Positions 49,415 to 61,050 of a DNA stretch of 64,000 nt are shown here, one piece after another. Under the pieces are notes generated by a model, which did not search any database, was not told where the DNA came from, and saw nothing but the letters and a program-made list of their open reading frames with translations. A program made the position numbers and the translations under genes. Numbering within the stretch: position 1 is the stretch's first letter; each line of letters begins with the position of its first letter. This DNA comes from Brienomyrus brachyistius (Eukaryota; Chordata; Actinopteri; Osteoglossiformes; Mormyridae), in assembly GCF_023856365.1 (NCBI RefSeq), contig NC_064551.1, positions 17,980,349-18,044,348 on the forward strand. The letters are read 5' to 3'.

Positions 49415-50605
49415 CTGGACGAGCTTCCGGCCTGGACACATGCTTGACATCAGCCCAGAGGAAGCTGTCGTACGGTGCTACCTGCATGTCCAGTATGAAA
49501 TCAATAATGAATGAATCAATAACAATCGAGGAGATGCTAACTTCGCCACAGATGGAGCAGGATGACAAGTGTTACAGCATTATTATAATGAGTGGAGAGA
49601 AAGTCCCTGGGAGAGAGGAATGTAGCAGGCGTCAGTGTCAGGGAGCCGAGCAGTAAGGCCGTAAAATGGATGTGGGCAGCAGAGGCTGATTTACAGCGGA
49701 TCGTTGCATTGTATGGTGGCTCTTTAGATGCATAGAGACACATAAGAGACTGGAAATGCAGCCTAGAGGGTTTGGCACATCAGCGCCAGCAAACACACTT
49801 CCTGCGACCGCTCTGCCCGCTCACGCAGAGATGCCGAGGCGGGGAAATTTCGCGAGCGCAGGGAAATCGCCAACGCGCTCCCCGTGAACTGGGCCACAGC
49901 CAGCGTACGGATAAGTGTTGTGAAGACGGCGTTGGGATGAGTTATTTCGGGGGGTAGTGTCGCGGGTCGGCTGAGGGAAAGCCCACCCGTAGCGAAGCGG
50001 GCAGGCTCTGAAACGGCATTTCTCCGCTGTTTGATAAACTGTTGTTACAGCTCTAACCTTTTTTCATTACGTTTGGTAAGAAAGGGATCAATGTAACTTT
50101 GTGCGATTCACCATCTGAGCCTGGGGTTCTTTGTGCGAGCAGGTGGTTCTGGACCTTGCCTGGAGCAAAAGTCATTGAACAGTTATGGGTTCACGCTGCA
50201 CCTCGGGCTAGAGCAACAATGCAGCAATTTGTGCCTATATGAAATTACACTCTTTTATGACAGGAAAATATTCCCCTCAAATCATGAGCAGAAATGCAGG
50301 CAATGAAAAACCCCTTTTTTACACATGAGGTCGTTTTGTGATATGTATGCTTATTATTTCATTATTATAAAATGTTAAATATGTTTGATATATGGAATTA
50401 TATTCAACTTTATTTTGTGTATAATTATATACTTGATTAAGCTGAATCTAAAGTAATTAGGAGTCAATATTTGGTAGATGCAAAGATCTTGGCGACGTCA
50501 TTGGCATGTTCACATGACCTGGCAGGAAGCTGGAGCACCAGGATGGATCCCACATGAGGAGAAGAAACACACTACAGTCCGCCAGGGCTAGATCTGAACC
50601 ATCAG
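49415..50605. other. Intergenic, no gene seen
   Basis: CpG content rises at 49790-49990. Open frames are short and have no domains. Confidence 0.5.
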
Positions 50606-50679
50606 CCCGGATCTATGAGGCAGCTGCATTACCCAGTAAAAGCCCGGATGTACGAGGCAGTTGTGTTGCCCAGTTAAAG
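50606..50679. repeat. Tandem duplication, 37-bp unit
   Basis: CCCGGATCTATGAGGCAGCT...CAGTAAAAG is followed at once by CCCGGATGTACGAGGCAGTT...CAGTTAAAG. Two diverged copies. Confidence 0.85.
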
Positions 50680-51109
50680 GCACCACCAGTCTCCTACAGC
50701 TGTAACTGCATGTTATCAGACCTGTATCATAATTTACAAATTACTGGGAAAAAATACAGGCAAATGAATTGCACTTTATCCCATTTTCCAATACTCAAAT
50801 ATTTAGTAATCTTATTCATCTTATACTTTTTATTTATTATTTGTACTTTAGGAATAATTGATTGGAATATCTCTTTTATAACAGCTTTATAACTGGGTAG
50901 GATGGAAAGACCATCGTAGTGCTTTTCTATGGACCACCAAAGAAGATGGAGCAGTCAGCAGAAAGCCACACGGGCGCTGGAAGAACATACAACCTCCAGA
51001 CACGCAGTCCATGACAGGAAATCGTGACACAGTGAGGTACCTCCGAGGTTATGACAGCCCCAGCCGGGCCGATGCATCCTGCTGACAATCCAGCGTTCAA
51101 ACAGGACTC
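50680..51109. other. Intergenic, no gene seen
   Basis: AT-rich to 50890, then unique. Nothing recognised. Confidence 0.55.
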
Positions 51110-51560
51110 CACAACTCTACCTGCTACCTCTGCTAGCTTAATAATTACGTTAAATCTGCTGCTATCTCCTTGTTGTAGACATGGAGATGTGGCATGTCAC
51201 AGTCTCGCGGCAGACATACACACGCTTCAGCAGTCGATTCCTCTCTTTTCCCCTGACAAATTTATGACTGTAGCTCAGAAGTGCAAATGCGCCGGCCTTT
51301 TCCCATTATACATTTTCAGAATCAGCACATTATCTTTCGTTTTAGCTCCTAAATGTTTGGAAATTCACTCCCAGTGATGCTGTGACAGGCTTTTTCAAAT
51401 CGCCTGCAACCGAGCTGAAGGAAACATTTGGGGCTCTGTGATAGGGTGACTTCTGATTATTTAACTGCCTAACTCAGGCAGCCAGATTTGTAAATCATGC
51501 ATTTCATGCAGCTACAGCAACTTGTTTGCGTTAGAGTTACACTGCCAAAGAGATGCATTT
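51110..51560. promoter_or_regulatory. Candidate conserved noncoding element
   Basis: Repeat-free block of about 450 bp: GCTTAATAATTACGTTAAAT, CAGCACATTATCTTTCGTTT, CTTCTGATTATTTAACTGCC and TAAATCATGCATTTCATGCA. It directly precedes the 51.6-kb minisatellite. Conservation is not tested. Confidence 0.35.
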
Positions 51561-51640
51561 ACCGCGTTAGATATTGTTAACTGTCAAAATCAGGTTGGGA
51601 CACATGGCAGAAGATAGACCCTCCAAGACTGCAGCTAAGT

Positions 51641-52197
51641 GTTGGGACACAGCGTTAATCTGTGATCCAGTGATGAGGACAACATGAATCCTTGACTCAG
51701 TGATGTAACACAGTGTTAATCTGTAACTCAATGATGTCACACAGTGTTAATCTACGACTCAGTGATGGGGCACAACATTAATCTGTAATCAATGATGGGA
51801 CATAGTATTAATCTGTGTCTCAATGACCGAACACAGCATTAATCTGTGACTCAGTGACAGAACACGATGTTAATCTGTGACTCAGTGATGGGACGCAACA
51901 TTAATTTGTGGTTCAATGATGGGACACAGCTTTAATCTGTGACTCGATGGAACACAACATTAATCTGTGATTTACAAAGTAACGGACAAAGCGTTATTCT
52001 CTAATTCAGTGATGGGGCATAGCATTAATCTGTGACTCAGTAGAAGCACAAGGTATAAATCTATGAGTCAGTGATGGAACACAGAATTAATTTGTAAGTC
52101 AATGATGTGGACAGTGTTAATATGTGATTCAAGGACAGGAAACAACATTAATCTGGGACTCGAGGATAGGACACAGCATTACTCTGTGAGTCAGTGC
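51641..52197. repeat. Minisatellite, ~32-bp unit, about 17 copies
   Basis: The unit approximates GACACAGCATTAATCTGTGA followed by CTCAGTGATGG. Copies are diverged but continuous across 557 bp. Further copies reappear at 52733-52795, so the array was split. Confidence 0.93.
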
Positions 52198-52234
52198 AAG
52201 TACAGCGTGAAATTTCGTAAGAGAACATGGTATC

Positions 52235-52372
52235 ATGGGTGGTGTGAAACTCAGCGGGTCAGCTGTGTCTGCCATTGGAAGGTCACTCTCTTAAGTTCCA
52301 CGGTCAACAGAGTGATTTCACCATCGGACCCCTGAGCAAGGCCCTTAACCCCCACTTGTCTTAAGGCCAGCC
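52235..52372 (+). mobile_element. tRNA-derived SINE fragment between minisatellite blocks
   Basis: GCCATTGGAAGGTCACTCTC, TTCCACGGTCAACAGAGTGA and CCCCTGAGCAAGGCCCTTAA CCCCCA follow the fish SINE consensus. It sits between two blocks of the same minisatellite. Confidence 0.8.
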
Positions 52373-52374
52373 TA

Positions 52375-52732
52375 TTACAATACATTATGTAATAACACCA
52401 CATTATGTAATAACTCAGCAAAATGTAACAAATTTTCATCACATAATGCAATATTATTGCATAATATGGTGTCACACACCATGTAATAACGCATTATGTA
52501 ATAACACCACATTGTGTGATAGCTCAACAAAAAAAGTTACAGATTTATAAAATACATTATAATTATATACTGCAACAATACCCTATTATTATTATTATTA
52601 TTGTTATTGTTGTTGTTGTTGTTATCATTGTTATTATCATCATTCAATTTGTTACGTTCAGTCAAGTTATTACATAATGTGGCATTGTTACATGTGCAGT
52701 GTGAATTAGTGAGAGTGTACTCACTGTACTGT
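52375..52732. repeat. AT-rich region with CATTATGTAATAA iterations and (TTA/TTG)n
   Basis: CATTATGTAATAACACCA and close variants repeat several times on both strands (52380-52515, 52670-52685), and a (TTA)n(TTG)n run fills 52584-52643. Confidence 0.75.
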
Positions 52733-52795
52733 GTTATTCTGTGACTCAATAATACGGTCCATCAGCAATGTAACTCAGTGACAGGACACAGCAGA
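52733..52795. repeat. Displaced copies of the 32-bp minisatellite
   Basis: GTTATTCTGTGACTCAATAA and AATGTAACTCAGTGACAGGA CACAGCA are the same unit as in 51641-52197. Confidence 0.8.
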
Positions 52796-54619
52796 ATATG
52801 ATAGAATATGGCATTATTCTATGACATTTTATAATGCAAATTGTATCATTCCTTAACTGTTAATAACTGATGTGCTGTACTATTGTGCACCCTATAATTT
52901 CTTTAATAGCGATTATTCTGATGTTACAATGTTGTACACACTGTCATTACTGTAATAAGAACTCTTTCTGATGTGCTACATTATTGCACATATTGTCTTT
53001 TTTTAGTAGTAATAAATCTTTCTGCATTTATAGTTTCTAGAACAAAAATATCGGAACAACTGGAAACTAAATTCTGTGCGATTTCTAACAATAAAAAAAC
53101 TATTAATCATTGAAGCATTTTCCCTTATTTTGATTTGCACCGTCTACTTGGCAATCCCTCTCAGTCTGGGATGGGGGCATAGTAACAGCGAAAAATATGC
53201 AAACCTTTTGAGACACTGAAACATAGCAGGAACTCTGGTCATGGCATTTAAGTTCATCAAAGAATGCAGTCCTCATTAAACAAAGTATTTTCACAGCACA
53301 ATTATTCTTTCCCTTTGGCAGAAAGACCTTCCCTGACTCCCTGTTTTCCAGTCAAAGGATAGGATGAATGCCAAAGCAGTGATATCGTGAACCGCTGACC
53401 TACAATTACATGAGACACTGAGGGTTTGCTCAGCCAACATCTAGCAGTTTAGTTGAAAATGTTCCGGCTTTTAGAGCTTCAGAAATCTTCCCCATATTTG
53501 GTCTTCCTTTGTCCGTTGGGGATGGTAAGATTCACCGATTCGCAGCGGCATAAAACTACACGATACGACTTCCCCGATTATATAAGTGTGCGTCGTTTCT
53601 AACATCCTTTCATCGTTAAAGTCCGATTTATTAATGTACAGTTAAATCATTTTTTGCTTTATTAATTTCGTATAATACATTTAGCTCACTGCTGGTGTTA
53701 TTAATGTTTTCGGGGGTCATTATGCTTCCAGACCACAGGAGTTCACGTCTTTTATCGCCAACCTGCCTGTGTTTGTAAGCTGTGACTTTCAAACTCTCAT
53801 ATTTATGTTATTCCATTATAAACATAAAATAGCTGCAGAAATGCGTTGGGGTAGTTTGCAAAACCTGCAGAATATTTACAATGTAAAAGAAACGTTACAC
53901 ACAAGCCTTCTATTGCGTCTGTATTTGAGAAGCTAAAATATAGCTTCTGGCTCATCCGACTTTTAGGGGAATAAAATCGAGCGATCTGTATGTTTTCTTG
54001 TAAAAGCATGTTTTGGTAATGAGCCGGGAGGAAATGTATTTGTTTCATTGATATGTTTAGCGGTTTTCAAAATTATATATATTTCAACAAGTCGCGGTGA
54101 TGCTATTGTATAATTAATTAGAAGCAAGTTATTTGGGGCTAATAAGTGCAACTAAGCCAATAACTAGTTAAATATTACTTATCAATTTGTTGTATGTACC
54201 CGTGTTTTATGGAGCCAGCATTGAAAAGTTTAATTTGTGACTATTGCAAACTGTTCGCAAAAAAGCCGACTGAGGTAGAATCCAGAAAGTGGGTCCAAAG
54301 TGAGGAAGAATCTGTATTACAGTATAAAGTTTGCTTGTTCTTTAGGTCATATTCGCCTCCAGACTGTACTCGCTATCACACACCTCCTATTGCGCCCCCC
54401 GCCGGGTCAGAAAACACCTTCATCAGACTGCCCTATACCTTTATTGTGTAGGAATGTGACAAATAATTAATGTCCAATAATTTTACATTTGGATTGATTC
54501 CCCCTCTCTAAACTGTTGCTCGAGCGAACTCTCAAATCTCCCATCCTCTATTGCTGTTAGTGGCCAATCTTATGCAAGTCTCTCGGCCAAATCACGGGGG
54601 AGTTAGAGGAGCGTCCAGC
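52796..54619. other. Intergenic, no gene seen
   Basis: AT-rich. 52855-53030 has retroposon-tail look (TGTACTATTGTGCACCCTAT, TGCTACATTATTGCACATAT). Octamer ATGCAAAT at 52834-52841. No gene. Confidence 0.5.
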
Positions 54620-54782
54620 AATGCATTGCACGTGAATCGTGTGAAATCGCACTGCATCGCAATAGGGTTGGATAGTATCACGTCGCAATAGTGGTTGCTA
54701 CTCATGTATCTTTAATGTATTGTATCGTTGGCAATGAATCGAGATGTGTATCGCATCGCCGCAGAAACGCACATCCCTGCTG
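54620..54782. repeat. Possible dispersed repeat with iterated ATCGCA motif
   Basis: ATCGCACTGCATCGCAATAG, TCACGTCGCAATAGTGG and GAGATGTGTATCGCATCGCC share a repeated ATCGCA core. Such sequence is common in fish DNA elements, but the family is not identified. Confidence 0.4.
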
Positions 54783-55101
54783 TCCATAGATGAATCATCA
54801 CCCTGTTAACACAAAATAATAAAAGCAAAATGAAACTGGTTTAAAATTTCTGCAGAATTTGAGGTGGGGGGTGGGGCTTAAACAGAGGTCTACTGTTTTT
54901 GCAATTCTTCCTAGGGAAAAGGCACGCAAAAATCACGTACAACTCTCCATAAAGTGCTTTGTGAAAATTTGACATGTGTTAAGTTTATTTGTAGATTTCT
55001 TCATTGTGGTGGTGCGTCACTCATTTTGGTATTTACTTCCACATTAACATCATCATTGAATACCTCTGCTACTACTACAACTAATAAATATAATTATAAT
55101 A

Positions 55102-55144
<43 letters not shown>
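55102..55144. repeat. (GAT)14 microsatellite
   Basis: Fourteen ATG/GAT units. The Asp run in the forward frame is only this repeat. Confidence 0.96.
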
Positions 55145-55145
<1 letters not shown>

Positions 55146-55224
55146 AAGCTGGTGACTGAATCCACGGTCTTCGCAGCCTCTTTATCTAAAACACAGCCCA
55201 GGGTGATGTTGGCGCTCAGTAGCA

Positions 55225-55550
55225 AAATCAATGGGCGCGCAGCCCTTTCGACGCGCTGACAGTGTGTCACGCCGCATCAGCCGCCCTCCGACTGCGGCTT
55301 CAGATCACGCCGGGCGTCAGTTAAACTCGCCCCCGTCTGAAGCCGAGCAAAACGCGGTAATGTCACAGCCACAGGCAAACGGAGCCGGCGGGCCGGCGCA
55401 CGGAGCGGGGCGGCCCCCTGGCCTGTCACAGCGGATCTGTCTCAGGCCCCACGCCCGCCGCCTACCCGCCGCTTTTCAGGAATTACGCCTGGAGCACCGC
55501 GCCGGCGCGCCGAAAGAGAGGTTTCTGTTCGACGCTTAGCGACATTAGCA
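55225..55550. other. CpG-rich island without a gene
   Basis: Dense CpG (GGGCGCGCAGCCCTTTCGAC, GGAGCCGGCGGGCCGGCGCA, CGCGCCGGCGCGCCG) over 325 bp between AT-rich sides. A 102-codon frame (55231-55539, plus) spans it, but the Arg/Ala/Pro-rich product has no known domain. Confidence 0.65.
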
Positions 55551-55825
55551 CGCTTCACTCATGCTTCTGACGCCCACAAACATGGTGGCCGCACAGGAAC
55601 CGTGATGGGCGACGACGGCGTCGTCATGCCAGCCCGAAAAACTTATTCATTTATATTTCACTTGTCTGCTCTCCTGCCCGGGCTCTCCTCTCTGCAGGAG
55701 CTGTGTAACCCAGACATCACTGCTCCCCCCATGGGTACCTCACAGTGGGTAAACACATCACAGACATCGGGGCAGAGACAGGACCTGGGGAGCAGGCATG
55801 GAGAGTCAGTGCTGACTGAACTGGT

Positions 55826-55828
<3 letters not shown>

Positions 55829-55873
<45 letters not shown>
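55829..55873. repeat. (GT)22 microsatellite
   Basis: Pure GT run. Confidence 0.97.
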
Positions 55874-55876
<3 letters not shown>

Positions 55877-55957
55877 AGTACCGACTAGCATATCGCAAAT
55901 ATAACACAATACATTATCTTATGTCATATGGGATCAATTCAGTACCATGTGTTACCC

Positions 55958-56030
<73 letters not shown>
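55958..56030. repeat. (GATA)18 microsatellite
   Basis: Pure GATA run, 73 bp. Confidence 0.98.
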
Positions 56031-57089
56031 GAAATTGCAGAAATCCTGGTGGTGCTACTGATTTTTTCATCTAAACCAAATGTATATTAAGAACTAAATT
56101 ATAATAGCAATATATGGCATACACACTGGGCACATTTCTCTTCACACATTTTTTTCAGTTCCTCCATTCAGTCTGTGAATGTCAGGTGGACCTGCATCCT
56201 GAGGAGGTGCAGACCGTCCCCCCCCACCCCCATGCACACTCGATGGGGACAGAGTGCTGGGGACCTTGGTGATCTTGGCATGAGAATGCTGCCACACCCC
56301 TCATCAAATGTATCTCCCTCCCTTTCCAGGATCAGGCTTGTGCAGGTGGGAAATATCATTAACCTCCGGCACCAGGCTGGGGATTCTGCTCTAGTCGGTT
56401 TCTTATATTGCTCCTTTACAGTGATGTTTCCACAAAGCATTGAATAGAAAGACAATAAATACATGCAAAATCATGTACGCAAAGCAGAAAGAATGGCAGC
56501 AGCTCACCATGGTGTGTGGAGTATATCGGACATAATTCGTGAATCGCAGGCAGCGTGAAAAGCAGAAGAGGACTATGAGTGATCAGCGCTACTTTCATAA
56601 CCCTATACGACCTCATGGAAACATTCCACAGTAATATCACATGCAGAGCTAATACTGATGCATGATGTAGGTTACTTTCTGACAGGGAGATTAATTTCTG
56701 GACAAACAGTCTTCTTCCAAAAATGGTTTCAAAAGCTGAGTCGGACACGTCGGCCTTTCACACGAAGTACAACAACAGAGGTGGTTTTGCTTTTCCTGAA
56801 TACGGCCCAAGGATATATGATATGTGTGTATGTGTGTGAGTTTAAGTATGTGTATGTGTGTGTGAGGAGGAAGTTCAACACACGCTGGTACAATCTGAAG
56901 TCAGACTGATATTAATTAATGGCATCAACATATAATGGATCTACTTATTGCATTATGATGATGTAAAATGACTGGAGGCGAGAACAAGGTTCACAATCAT
57001 TAAATTTAAACAATTCTAACTGGAAAAGGCACTAAAACTTCGAATAGAAAAATCAAATCGGCTCCCCCACCTTGCATCCACGCACACAG
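56031..57089. other. Intergenic, no gene seen
   Basis: Unique sequence with a minor GT-rich patch near 56820-56865. Small frames only. Confidence 0.55.
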
Positions 57090-57690
57090 GCGTGCAGGTG
57101 AATCATATTCTGTTCCTCTTCTGTCACTCTGACAACCATCCTTCTGAGATGCATAAGGCCATAGCTAATTTTCACAACAGTAAATATAATTAAATATGAA
57201 ATGAATTAAATAATTATGGTAGTATTACTTTTACCATGAACCTTTATAGGAATGGCTCTGGAAAATGGGTGGATATTATTTTATTCCTAATGCCTGGTGG
57301 TTTATAATAATACAAAATCATACAGTGGCACATTTATACAGAGCAGTGAAATCTTACGTATTACAGTCAGACTTGACATATTTAAAATGGAAACTGCAGT
57401 GGCCTTTCCATCCCATGACAAACAAGTCGTTTTCACCTCAGAGGTATCTGAGACGGTATTCGGGGTTCCTCAGGGCACAGTGTCAGGGCAATTACCTTCT
57501 CATCTCTAATGAGGCCCTGCCCTGAGCCATTCCAACTTTATGTTTGTTGATCACATTACTGCCTATTCGCGCCAGTAATACGGTAAACTGCCTGTTTAAA
57601 TAGCCTTTAGCAAAACAAATCTCCCTGTCCACCAATTACTCCACAGCCTTTAAACACCAGTGTGTAAATGTCACTCTCCTGCGCACTTTA
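57090..57690. promoter_or_regulatory. Candidate conserved noncoding element
   Basis: Roughly 600 bp without repeats. It has TAATTA at 57187-57192 and 57211-57216, TTTATAATAATACAAAATCA, CATCTCTAATGAGGCCCTGC and CACCAATTACTCCACAGCCT. The most enhancer-like block in the window by eye. Conservation is not tested. Confidence 0.37.
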
Positions 57691-57930
57691 GGCAGCGTAA
57701 CACCACAGCAGTGCTGTGTGTGACAAATTTAGCACACGACCGGCTACTCACAGCTGATAGTCCTCAGTTTTCCCCCATTACTTCCAGTTTGTTCTTCTGC
57801 TGTCTGTTTTACTTAGTTGAAGAGCATTATGAGCCAATGCGATCGGATGTAAATGTTTGTGCAACTCATGACATTCCCGTTATATATATATTAAAATGCA
57901 TAGTTTCCTTTCTTCTGTACGTCTAGGCAT

Positions 57931-58700
57931 TTTATTTATTCTGATTTCCGTGGTGAATATAAATGAAAAAAATACAATAAAACGAAAGGTATGTGTGACT
58001 CCTTTGATGATTATGTGGATATAGCTGTGACAGAACTGCCTTCAACAGAAGCTCTGCTCTGTAAATTTTCCACGGAGGTTTAGTTCACGGTTTCTCGTGC
58101 TTTCCTGGGCAGGAGGCCTCACGCCTGTGGGACCGACAGGCGTCACTGGATGATCGGCGCACTGGCTGGAATTAGGAAGGCAGCCTTTATGGCTGGGATG
58201 CGGAAACACTCCCGCGGTCGGCACGAAATCCTCCAGGTCGACCTTTGGCGGGAGTGGGCACTTAGGCAGCCGAGTTGAAGCGGCAGATTTAGGGCTTGAC
58301 TGTGGCACTCGTAAAAAGCCCCTTTGTGGAGACGGTGATTCCCTGAGAATTCGTTTTCTCCCTTTTTGTTCGCGGCTAATCACAGTGAAGGATTTCTGAG
58401 GATCGGGGGAATAGAGCTCCGTTCTTACTGCCTGTCCCCTGGGCCTTTCGTTTACCGCGTCTTCGGGAAGCTTTTCGGGGCTCCTTGCGCAGGCTTGTGC
58501 TTTAAAGTGGAGCGGAATGCGGCAGAAACGTCGCCGACGGCCTTTTCCAGCTGAGCCGGGCTTAGCAGTGTGGCCCGGCACAAGACGTGTCCGTCACCAA
58601 GGCGCCGAGGCTTACGCCGCCGCTTGCCACCGCGACGTGAAGTGCCACGATGACCTTCTACCCCACCGTAGCCTTGGAGATCCATGCACGGGTCGCACAA
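57931..58700 (-). other. Unidentified CpG-rich segment with two long open frames and poly(A) motif
   Basis: On the minus strand one frame is open from about 58593 to a TGA at 58042 (about 180 codons, no ATG inside). Another, with ATGs, runs 58889-58452 (145 codons). Both have a mixed, protein-like composition (for example PLPPKVDLEDFVPTAGVF in the first, LSPAQLEKAVGDVSAAFRST in the second). AATAAATAAA on the same strand (57940-57931) lies about 100 nt after the first frame's stop. I recognise no family. It could be a decayed or lineage-specific exon, or a CpG-rich segment that is open by chance. Confidence 0.3.
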
Positions 58701-59591
58701 GGAGAACCCTAATCTAGAGATGAAACGGTATGAAAATTTTATTTCAAGATTATAGTGGCCAAAATTATCATTGTTATTTGTACTATCGCCATATGGGTAA
58801 AACGTGCTGAAATTGTGGAATGGGTAATCAAATGCTGCCGTCTTGTCACCAAGTTTTATATTGAAAACCACAAATACAATTAGCAGCATTACGCATCTTT
58901 TGTTTGCATAAACATTAAAATAACAGGCAACCGCTTATGTAAACATATGAAAGGCATCAAATTGCACATTGACATTATAAATCTGCGGAATGCTGTCACT
59001 GTCTTCCACCGCGTTTCCGCTGACACAAGCAAAGTCGTTCTCTGCACCTGCAGACCGCAGCTCACTTTGCTCGGTGCCGCAAAATATCTCATATGAGTTT
59101 TGCAAACCACGGTATGACCTTAATAATAATTAAAATTTGAAATAGCAATGATAACTGCCGGGACTTTTATCATGGTTTACCATGAAACTGTTAACCATTT
59201 CATCCTTACCTTAATCCCTGACCACAACCGGGGCCCCTGGGAGGACAGTTAGCCAATCGAGCGCAGTAGTCTCTGCCGGAGCTTGGAAGACGATTCCCGT
59301 CCGGGCCCAGGACTTGGAACGAAGGACCCCCAGACGCGACACCCACTGGCGGCCATGCTTGCTAGCACTCAGTAGCAGTGTAATGACATATTAAATATGA
59401 AGGAGCGTAAAAAGACAATAGCGGGACCGGGGGAGTGTTTGAACCCGCTACCCCTGCGGCTCCCAGGCTGTAAAGAGTTCTTGATAAATAAATATAGTTT
59501 GTGTAGCGTGCCTATCACTTGAAAAACTAATGATTATTGACTCCCCTCAAGCAGCCATAAGGGAGCGTAGCCTGAGGGCGTTCCCAGGCAG
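58701..59591. other. Intergenic, no gene seen
   Basis: AT-rich 58710-59160, then unique. Nothing recognised. Confidence 0.55.
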
Positions 59592-59607
59592 CCCCCCCCC
59601 CCCCCCC
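59592..59607. repeat. Poly-C run (16)
   Basis: C16. Confidence 0.96.
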
Positions 59608-59789
59608 AGCACTCCAAACACTAAACACATGCTTTCTGGGCTCTGCCAGCCATTGGACACAAACACGGCAGACGGAATCGGCCATTTAGCATCCAGCTCA
59701 TCCTGACAGATTCCCTCAACTGTGTGGGATGGGGGGGAAGGAGGGGTGACGTCTGGCTTTTATTCGAGCCGGCAGAAGAGCCCGGGGGG

Positions 59790-60420
59790 GGCTTTAGCCA
59801 GGGCGACGCTCCGGCAGAAAGCGCCGGTGTCAATACGCGTCTGTGTCAGCGGCCTGGAGCTGCCATGGCGCATCGCGTCCAGCAAGTCGGCGGACGTGGG
59901 CCGCACCCCGCCATGTAGAAACGCGGTTATGGTCACGTGATCGCCGCCCCGCCCCCACGTCCGACGCCCCCTGCTTGTTACTGCTCGCTATGAGTCGTGT
60001 GTAAAAGCGCACCCTTGTGTGGGGAGTCGTAGCTGGCAGGCACTGGGACGTCACGTGACACTGTTTGGTGTTATTTCACGCCAGGATGTAGCACAGGCGT
60101 GGCCTCCGCCCCCCCCCCCCCCCTTCGTGTTTGTATGCAAATAGCAGCCGGTCTGTCTGTCGTCTCTCATCCCGTCGGCTCCGGCAGCTGTGCGCTGACA
60201 GGTCTCGTCAAAAAAACACACACGCGCACGTGCCAAAACGAGGCTCGCTAACAGCAAAGGCGGCTCCGCCATCTTTCATGGGGCCACCTGAGGATTACTG
60301 CTCTCCCGCCTCCGCCTTTCCACGGAGGCAGAGAGCGGGGGTGCCGGGGGACGGCGCCGGGAGAAAGCGGGAGACGCCGCTCGTTGTGCCGTGCCCGCCG
60401 AGATCAAAGCACGACCGCAC
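59790..60420. other. CpG-rich domain interrupted by poly-C
   Basis: CpG-dense DNA (for example GCGCATCGCGTCC, CGGGGGACGGCGCCGG) on both sides of C15 at 60109-60123, with an octamer ATGCAAAT at 60135-60142. Overlapping open frames on both strands lack domains. Confidence 0.6.
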
Positions 60421-60830
60421 TCCTCTGCCTAATGACATCAGAATGAATCGTTCCTGTCAGAATCCTGGCGCGTCTAAAAATAGATGCGATTTAAGCCATT
60501 TTCTAATGATATTGTTTAAATGTGAGAGAATAATGGGATTGGTATTAGAATCCTGTAAGTGGGTTACCGTGGGAACCACAGCGGGCCTGGGGATAGCCAT
60601 GCGGACCTGAGTCATCTGATTTTAAGGTTATGGTGAGGTATATATATTTTTCATGCGAAACGAGAGCCTGTCAAGCCGCGTTTGAGATGTGATAAAGGAG
60701 AAAAAGGCATCCTTCAGGTGTTTTAATTTGAGCAGAGGATACTGGTTAACCCCTAAGTGTTTTGCCCTAAAGACATCCATGAAAAGTTAATTAGCACCAC
60801 CTGGGACGGGCACCTCAAGGATGCAGCTAA
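60420..60830. promoter_or_regulatory. Candidate conserved noncoding element
   Basis: CTAATGACATCAGAATGAAT, AAAATAGATGCGATTTAAGC, CATTTTCTAATGATATTGTT and GTTTTAATTTGAGCAGAGG in unique sequence next to a CpG-rich domain. Conservation is not tested. Confidence 0.35.
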
Positions 60831-61050
60831 TGTGAGCCTGTGGCAGGGGGGTGGGGATGGGTGGGGGAGGCATCTGACGCGGCGAGAGCTGCGGGACCCG
60901 ACGGGAGTACCAACACCAACCAGGCCAGACCGCACGACACTGAGCTGGGCATGGGGGGCTCTATCTATAATTAATGGGCTTCTTCTGAGGGGAGAGAAAT
61001 AACAGACACACTGCCCCCGCCAGGGGACATTACCCTGCGCAGCACAGAGA

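Noticed and set aside
55231..55539. 102-codon frame in the CpG island
   Set aside because: CpG-rich DNA is poor in stop codons, so an open frame is expected by chance; no domain seen.
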